Below are positions 45,446-49,428 of a stretch of 49,428 nt of DNA, one piece after another. Each line of letters opens with the position of its first letter. The stretch's first letter is position 1. Under the pieces are notes generated by a model that was given only the letters and a program-made list of their open reading frames with translations, was not told the origin of the DNA and made no database searches. The position numbers and the translations under genes were made by a program. Source of the DNA: Nitrospirota bacterium (GTDB taxonomy: Bacteria > Nitrospirota > Nitrospiria > Nitrospirales > NS-4); NCBI GenBank assembly GCA_004298335.1, contig SCTG01000197.1:1-49428 (forward strand), given 5' to 3'.

Positions 45446-45976
45446 TTACGCCGCTGGACGCAGTTTCTTGCGCAATTGCGCGTGTGCTTTCCGCTCGTCG
45501 TCGTGGACGGTGAACTGGGACACGCCGATTTGCATGGCGACCTCCACTTGGGTATGGCCAGCCAGGCGCATTTCGAGGATCTCGGCCTGGCGCTCCGTCA
45601 GGGCCGTGTGTATGGCCGCGCGCAGCTCGGAGGCCAGGGTGAGTGCCTCGGGACTGCAGCACGGATCCCGCAGCGGGGCGATGTCTTCGTGGCGGGAGTG
45701 GCTCGACTCGCGCCAGTCACGCTTGCGGATTGAGTCACGCATCGCGCCTTCGATTCGTTTCCGGGCATACGCTTCGAATTTGGCCGCGGCGTCGAGTAGG
45801 CCAATAGCCCCAGCCTGCGCGAGGTCTTGGGGGTCAATGGCAGCCCCGCGGCGCCCGCAGCCTAGGGATTTGTGGACGTTTCTCGCAATGGGTTGAAGAA
45901 GAGTCGAGTAAGCATCGACGAGTGAGTCCCTCCGGCGCTGGGCAGCGCTGGCGGGGCTGCGATCGATTGGGTGCAA
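45446..45976 (-). CDS. FliA-like sigma factor (176 aa)
   Basis: Sigma-70 family factor. Region 2 at about 47-88 (DPQDLAQAGAIGLLDAAAKF, EAYARKRIEGAMRDSIRKRD) carries the FliA/WhiG pattern 'F.(s/a)YA..RI.GA(M/I).D..R..DW'. Region 4 at about 126-172 (LTERQAEILEMRLAGHTQVE, VAMQIGVSQFTVHDDERKAH). Region 3 is mostly missing, so it is very compact. TTG start at 45976 with GAGGTGATG upstream. As one of the last early genes it would redirect host RNA polymerase to late promoters (inference). Confidence 0.85.
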   Translation of the reverse strand: MHPIDRSPASAAQRRRDSLVDAYSTLLQPIARNVHKSLGCGRRGAAIDPQDLAQAGAIGLLDAAAKFEAYARKRIEGAMRDSIRKRDWRESSHSRHEDIAPLRDPCCSPEALTLASELRAAIHTALTERQAEILEMRLAGHTQVEVAMQIGVSQFTVHDDERKAHAQLRKKLRPAA

Positions 45977-46078
45977 GGTATTATCATCACCTCATTCAAC
46001 AGGAACTGGTCTCGATTTACTTCGTGATCTGATCCTCCGCGACCATCTTTTTGTGTCGAACTCATCTCTATTCTCACA

Positions 46079-47509
46079 CTATTGTTCTGAGTATACCCGG
46101 TTTGCTTGCTCCGTGTTCCGTTTGATTGCGCGCCCGATCCGCTCGCGAGCCATGCAGATGTAGTCCCCGTTCAACTCGATTCCGATGGCGCGGCGGCCGA
46201 GACGCTCGGCGGCCATGAGAGTAGTGCCCGCCCCGGCGAAAGGGTCGAGCACCACGCCTGGCCTGGTCCGGTTGTCGAAGTTCATCGCGCAACAAGTCCG
46301 CCATCCGACGTGCTCGGGCGCGGGGAATGGCGTGTCATGAGCGCCGCCTACCGCGCGAGCGGTGGCGAGTCTCCCTTGCATCTGTCGCGACTTGTCCTGC
46401 TCGGCCATGCCGAGATTCTTGCCGCCGTAGGTCTTCTTCAACGCCTCTCGCCAACCGGCGCCCCGGCCCATGCGCCCAGTTGCCGCGCTCTTGATCGCGT
46501 TCATGTTCACCGCGCCCGGCTTCGCATGGCTGCCGGGCGTCGCGTTCCAGTCGCCAATCCTCGGCCGCCGCACGATGCGCTCGACCGGCGCTCCGCACCA
46601 CACACAACACCCCTGTTCGCTCGTCGATGCGCGGATGCACAGTGCTGGCAGCGCCGGCGGGAACGTCGCGAAGTGCGCGATCCATGCGTCAGATCGCCCG
46701 CATCGGCAGGTCAGCTTCTGGTCGTCGGTTCTCGCGAGTTGGCGCTTGTCGCGAGCGTCGTAGTAGGTGTAGCAGGCACCGCACATCTCGTCGGCGTAGG
46801 GCGCCGCGGGGATGCGCCACACGCTACGCAGGTTGCGCGTCGAGACCAGGCCGGTGATCCCGCCACTGTGACGATTGTCGCGGCAGAACTGCGTCGACAT
46901 CTTCTTCGTTCGACGATGAGTGCCCTCTCCGCGCGAGTGCGCGCCGCCGCTTGCAGTCTCCATCACGGCGAACGAATCGTAGAAGTAGGTCTCGCTCTTG
47001 GTGAGCATCCAGATGTGCTCGAAGTCCGTCGTCGGGCGATCCTTGGTTGACTCGGGCATCGCCGAGGGCTTGTGCCAGATGCACCGCTGGCGCACGTACC
47101 AACCATCGTCTTGCAGCGCGATCGCCAGGCGCTCGGGCAGGAGACAGAGGTCCTTTGCCTTGAGACCAAAAGCGGATGGCGCCGCGGTCGCCAGGTTAAG
47201 TTGAGTGTGCCGCCGATGGGCGCGGCATGAGTTGCTGTTGCCCTGATGCCCGGATCCGCCGTCGGAGACGTACTTATCGCCAATGTTGAGCCACAGCGTC
47301 GCCCACGGCGTCATCACGCGACGCACTTCCGCGAAGACTTTCACCATGACGGCGAGCCACTCAGAGGGAGTCGGCTCCAGACCAATTTGCCCGTCGCATC
47401 CGTAGTCGCGCAGCCCCCAGTAGGGTGGACTCGTGACGCAGCAATCGACGCTGGCGCTGGGCATCTTGTGCAGCTCGGCGAGCGCGTCGCCGTTTCGGAT
47501 GTCGATCAT
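46079..47509 (-). CDS. DNA methyltransferase (N4-cytosine/N6-adenine class) with zinc inserts (476 aa)
   Basis: Transfers a methyl group from S-adenosylmethionine to exocyclic amines in DNA. Catalytic motif IV TSPPYW (26-31) lies N-terminal and motif I DPFAGAGTT (422-430) C-terminal, the beta-class order. The target domain between includes Cys-x2-Cys...Cys-x-Cys (MCGACYTY, TCRCGRS) and CCVWCG knuckles. TSPPYWxLRDYG is typical of orphan phage methylases. It may protect phage DNA from host restriction. No cognate endonuclease is present. ATGA overlap with the upstream gene. Confidence 0.9.
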   Translation of the reverse strand: MIDIRNGDALAELHKMPSASVDCCVTSPPYWGLRDYGCDGQIGLEPTPSEWLAVMVKVFAEVRRVMTPWATLWLNIGDKYVSDGGSGHQGNSNSCRAHRRHTQLNLATAAPSAFGLKAKDLCLLPERLAIALQDDGWYVRQRCIWHKPSAMPESTKDRPTTDFEHIWMLTKSETYFYDSFAVMETASGGAHSRGEGTHRRTKKMSTQFCRDNRHSGGITGLVSTRNLRSVWRIPAAPYADEMCGACYTYYDARDKRQLARTDDQKLTCRCGRSDAWIAHFATFPPALPALCIRASTSEQGCCVWCGAPVERIVRRPRIGDWNATPGSHAKPGAVNMNAIKSAATGRMGRGAGWREALKKTYGGKNLGMAEQDKSRQMQGRLATARAVGGAHDTPFPAPEHVGWRTCCAMNFDNRTRPGVVLDPFAGAGTTLMAAERLGRRAIGIELNGDYICMARERIGRAIKRNTEQANRVYSEQ

Positions 47510-47877
47510 CGATAGTCGGCCCCCCCGTAGTACGTCGGGTTGCTGTTCAGCTCAATCTGGATCAGCGACTCCGCGAACAACGGAGCCTTCGCGCGCACAC
47601 GTCGCTCCAGGCTCTTGCGCCGCAATTTGCCCTTGGCTTCTGGACTGAGTTTTCGAATTGGCGTCGGATCGCAACCTACAGACAGGCACCAGCCCTTGCC
47701 GAATCCGAGCTTGGCGTATGCGGCCTCGATCTCGTCGGGTACAGGATTGCCACCGGCTTGAACGCGAGTGACCGACATCAAAACACGCGGCATTCCATCC
47801 GGAGGGTTCGTGTAGGGCGAGCCCCAGTGAATCTCGAAGATCCATGGTCGGCTTTTGACTTTAGTTTTGCCCGACAT
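47506..47877 (-). CDS. Hypothetical protein upstream of the methylase (123 aa)
   Basis: A mixed alpha/beta protein (RPWIFEIHWGSPYTNPPDGM, RVLMSVTRVQAGGNPVPDE) with a basic helical middle (EAKGKLRRKSLERRVRAKAP) and a C-terminus IQIELNSNPTYYGG. Overlaps the methyltransferase by ATGA, hence coupled. Unrecognised. Confidence 0.65.
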   Translation of the reverse strand: MSGKTKVKSRPWIFEIHWGSPYTNPPDGMPRVLMSVTRVQAGGNPVPDEIEAAYAKLGFGKGWCLSVGCDPTPIRKLSPEAKGKLRRKSLERRVRAKAPLFAESLIQIELNSNPTYYGGADYR

Positions 47878-47906
47878 GGGTTACGGCCTCGGTTTTGCGC
47901 TCGCCG

Positions 47907-48386
47907 TCACGATGCGCTCGTAGCCTTCTGCCAATGGAAAACATGCCCATAGAACGGCAAGCGCCCGTCCCAGAAGCACATCATCTCCTCGAAGCTCGCG
48001 AAGCCGTCGCGGCGGGCGAGCTGCTCGCACTCGGCATCGTCGAGAAGCACTAAGCCCCGCCAATCCGGATTGCGAATTACGAGCATCTGGCGTAGTCTGT
48101 TGTCGAGGACATCGTCAAGAAACTCGCCGATCCAAACCTCGAACCAGCTCTCATTGCGCCGAATCACGACGCTCTCGCGCTTGGCGCAGATCGGCGGCTC
48201 GATGATGCGCGCCGCGCCCTTCCGGCGCAGTTCCGTGTAGAGATACATCGCATTGCCGGGCTTTTCTTCGCGCCCGCCTTTGCGCGGCGCGCGGATCGTG
48301 TGCCCCTTCGCCTCCGGATGCGTCGGGTCTTCGGCCCAGCGCTGGATGCGTGGCGCAAAGCGTTCCTTGAAGTTGTAGAGACCCAC
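47907..48386 (-). CDS. ASCH-like domain protein (159 aa)
   Basis: GTG at 48386. 'YNFKERFAPRIQRWAED...EAKGHTIRAPRK', 'PGNAMYLYTELRRKGAARII' and later 'LLDDAECEQLARRDGF' follow the small phage ASCH-like proteins (RNA-binding PUA-related fold) with a conserved basic HTIRAxRK. Such proteins probably bind RNA or modified nucleotides. It lies in the methylase operon. Moderately confident in the family, not in function. Confidence 0.65.
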   Translation of the reverse strand: MGLYNFKERFAPRIQRWAEDPTHPEAKGHTIRAPRKGGREEKPGNAMYLYTELRRKGAARIIEPPICAKRESVVIRRNESWFEVWIGEFLDDVLDNRLRQMLVIRNPDWRGLVLLDDAECEQLARRDGFASFEEMMCFWDGRLPFYGHVFHWQKATSAS

Positions 48387-48536
48387 TGTCTTCGTCTCCC
48401 TTCTGGGGGAGCCATCCAGCCTCGCTCCCCCTTCGTTTGTTTCGCGCCATTTACTCCGCTGGACGGTACCGTCTGGATCGACCCGCCGCCCGGCGCTGAT
48501 TTATGCGCTGTTGATGATAAGAGCTACGGTGCCGAG

Positions 48537-48875
48537 CTATCGCGCCACACGTTCACGCTCGAAGACTCGGCGCCGCAGCGGATCCAGCGACTGGCCGCCA
48601 TCTCGCCAGTCGTCGAGGATGTCGCACAACGATCCGCAAAATACGCGATGCACGTCACCGGCGGCCGCGGCTTGGCGTTGCCAGCGTAGCGGCTGCTTCC
48701 AGTAGGCGTCCGAATGGAATAGCCGTGGCGCGCCTGGTCCCCAGTTGCGGCCGCCATGGAGCCAAGCGTCTCTTGCTGCGGCGTAGCAGTTCTTGCAGCC
48801 AGGCGAGACTTTCTCGCAACCTTCCCACGGATTAAAGGTGTGGTCGCACCACTCGATTTTTGAGTTTTCGCCCAT
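48537..48875 (-). pseudogene. Truncated DUF5131 (Gp37/Gp68) protein, 112 aa
   Basis: Starts within TAATG after the upstream gene. '[20 protein letters not shown]', then Cys27-x2-Cys30, with Cys20 giving the Cys-x6-Cys-x2-Cys of the DUF5131 family, a radical-SAM-like phage family. '[20 protein letters not shown]' and '[19 protein letters not shown]' follow. Family members are usually about twice this length; this one ends soon after the 'SLCDILDD' block, so the C-terminal half is lost. The 150 bases beyond it hold no gene. Probably non-functional. Confidence 0.7.
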
Positions 48876-49129
48876 TAGCAGTCTCCTATGGACGAAACCA
48901 TGTCATCCCTGTGGGAGATCGCCGCCGCGATCGGACCGGCATCCAGTCGATGCGTCGCGGGGACGATCGCGGTCCACCGGCCTTCGTCGTAGGTTGATCC
49001 GGCGACGGGCTGCAGTACTACCGCGTCCGGATCGAATCGCAGGTCGGTGGGCGCGCCGACCTTCTTGATTACGTAGTCGAGGATCGCCTGACGCACCTCG
49101 TGCGCCGACAGCGTGATTTCGTAAGTCAT
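48875..49129 (-). CDS. Hypothetical protein (84 aa)
   Basis: Begins in an ATGA overlap with the upstream zinc-knuckle gene; ends in TAATG. N-terminal helix ([17 protein letters not shown]) and strands ([30 protein letters not shown]). Small phage proteins of this shape (helix then two strands) are common; function unknown. Confidence 0.65.
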   Translation of the reverse strand: MTYEITLSAHEVRQAILDYVIKKVGAPTDLRFDPDAVVLQPVAGSTYDEGRWTAIVPATHRLDAGPIAAAISHRDDMVSSIGDC

Positions 49130-49365
49130 ACTCCTTCTCCTTGCGCCTTCAATCGGCGCATCATGTTGGCTGCGCGGACGGCCTCACAGCAGACGCATTC
49201 GCAGGCTCGCTTGCCTCGTTTCCAGTGCTGCTCTTTGTGCTCCGCGTACACGCGTTCCTGGCGATCGCGGATGCGCCGATACGTTTCGTCGATTAGCCAG
49301 TCGATGCTCGCGAGCCGCGAATCGGCGAGTCTGCCGGCGGTTGATGGAACGTCGCCCCGGCTCAC
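49126..49365 (-). CDS. Small Cys-cluster basic protein across the circular join (79 aa)
   Basis: GTG at 49365 overlaps the TGA of the gene ending at 34 (equivalent to 49362) as GTGA, with GAGGAG just upstream; a longer frame to 49422 would run inside that gene. Helical basic protein (ETYRRIRDRQERVYAEHKEQ) with Cys-x-Cys-x-Cys-Cys (RACECVCCEAVRAA), a zinc-cluster motif related to that of the 201-aa DNA-binding protein. The correct start is only clear once the contig is circularised. Confidence 0.7.
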   Translation of the reverse strand: MSRGDVPSTAGRLADSRLASIDWLIDETYRRIRDRQERVYAEHKEQHWKRGKRACECVCCEAVRAANMMRRLKAQGEGV

Positions 49366-49428
49366 TCCTCGCTCCCTTCGACGCACGCGCCATCGTGAAG
49401 ATACGTACCGCAGATTGGACACTCGGCC
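49329..49428. repeat. Terminal direct repeat, copy 2 (circular overlap)
   Basis: Identical to bases 1-100. It contains the last 21 codons plus stop (49362-49428) of the gene at 34-270 and the GTG start of the 79-aa gene. Confidence 0.95.

Noticed and set aside
45862..46077. A 71-codon leftward frame upstream of and overlapping the sigma factor
   Set aside because: It overlaps the sigma factor by 115 bp in another frame and loses protein-like character there; kept as leader sequence, though a short coupled peptide cannot be excluded.

Overview
The window looks like one complete, circularly closed genome of a temperate siphovirus-type tailed phage. The first 100 bases recur exactly as the last 100, and a co-directional gene chain reads across the join (stop and start overlap as GTGA), so the unique length is 49,328 bp. 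The likely host is an acidobacterium. One tail-module gene carries the 'VPVTPCRVxDTR' secreted domain typical of Acidobacteria and another looks like TIGR03790, known mainly from that phylum. The base composition is GC-rich. The attachment site is the 3' half of a tRNA-Arg(UCU) gene. Host assignment is inference from families, not from a search.

Layout, mostly leftward (minus strand). (1) Lysogeny and early operon: a consensus promoter at 5922-5950 reads left through small regulators, a zinc protein, excisionase, integrase, the attP region (3139-3344), a replication-initiator-like gene (1700-3043) and a string of very small zinc or basic proteins. It continues through the circle junction (34/49362) into small genes, an ASCH-like protein, a DNA methyltransferase (46079-47509) and a FliA-like sigma factor (45446-45976), and ends at a long hairpin (44881-44913). 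(2) Late operon: a promoter-like element at 44828-44856 reads left through the DNA packaging, capsid, neck, tail tube, tape-measure and tail-tip genes to a terminator at 16045-16085. The order is small terminase, large terminase, portal, scaffold, P22-like coat, neck proteins, minor head protein, tail tube, G/GT chaperones with a -1 frameshift site, tape measure, tail tip and fibres. Four late proteins (one upstream of the terminase, three in the tail region) carry Sec-type signal peptides. A two-gene rightward cassette (21656-22313) with its own consensus promoter interrupts the tail module. (3) A block at about 9.7-13.1 kb (leftward) holds a Cas4/AddB-like Fe-S nuclease, a possible ssDNA-binding partner and small genes, ending at the terminator at 9651-9695. 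Divergent from it, 13200-15502 (rightward) holds two tandem paralogues of an unrecognised family, one with three palindromic iterons in its coding sequence. (4) A moron/accessory block (5974-9616) holds a ribbon-helix-helix regulator, a membrane protein, a secreted peptide, a second catalytic-domain-only tyrosine recombinase among large inverted repeats, and a RelE-like toxin with an unusual all-helical partner.

A plausible working model (inference): two divergently encoded ribbon-helix-helix proteins at 5650-6267 make the lysogeny decision in place of a CI/Cro pair. The early operon ends with its own sigma factor, which would then fire the late promoter placed immediately beyond the early terminator. 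No recognisable endolysin or holin/spanin cassette was found, and no CI-like repressor.
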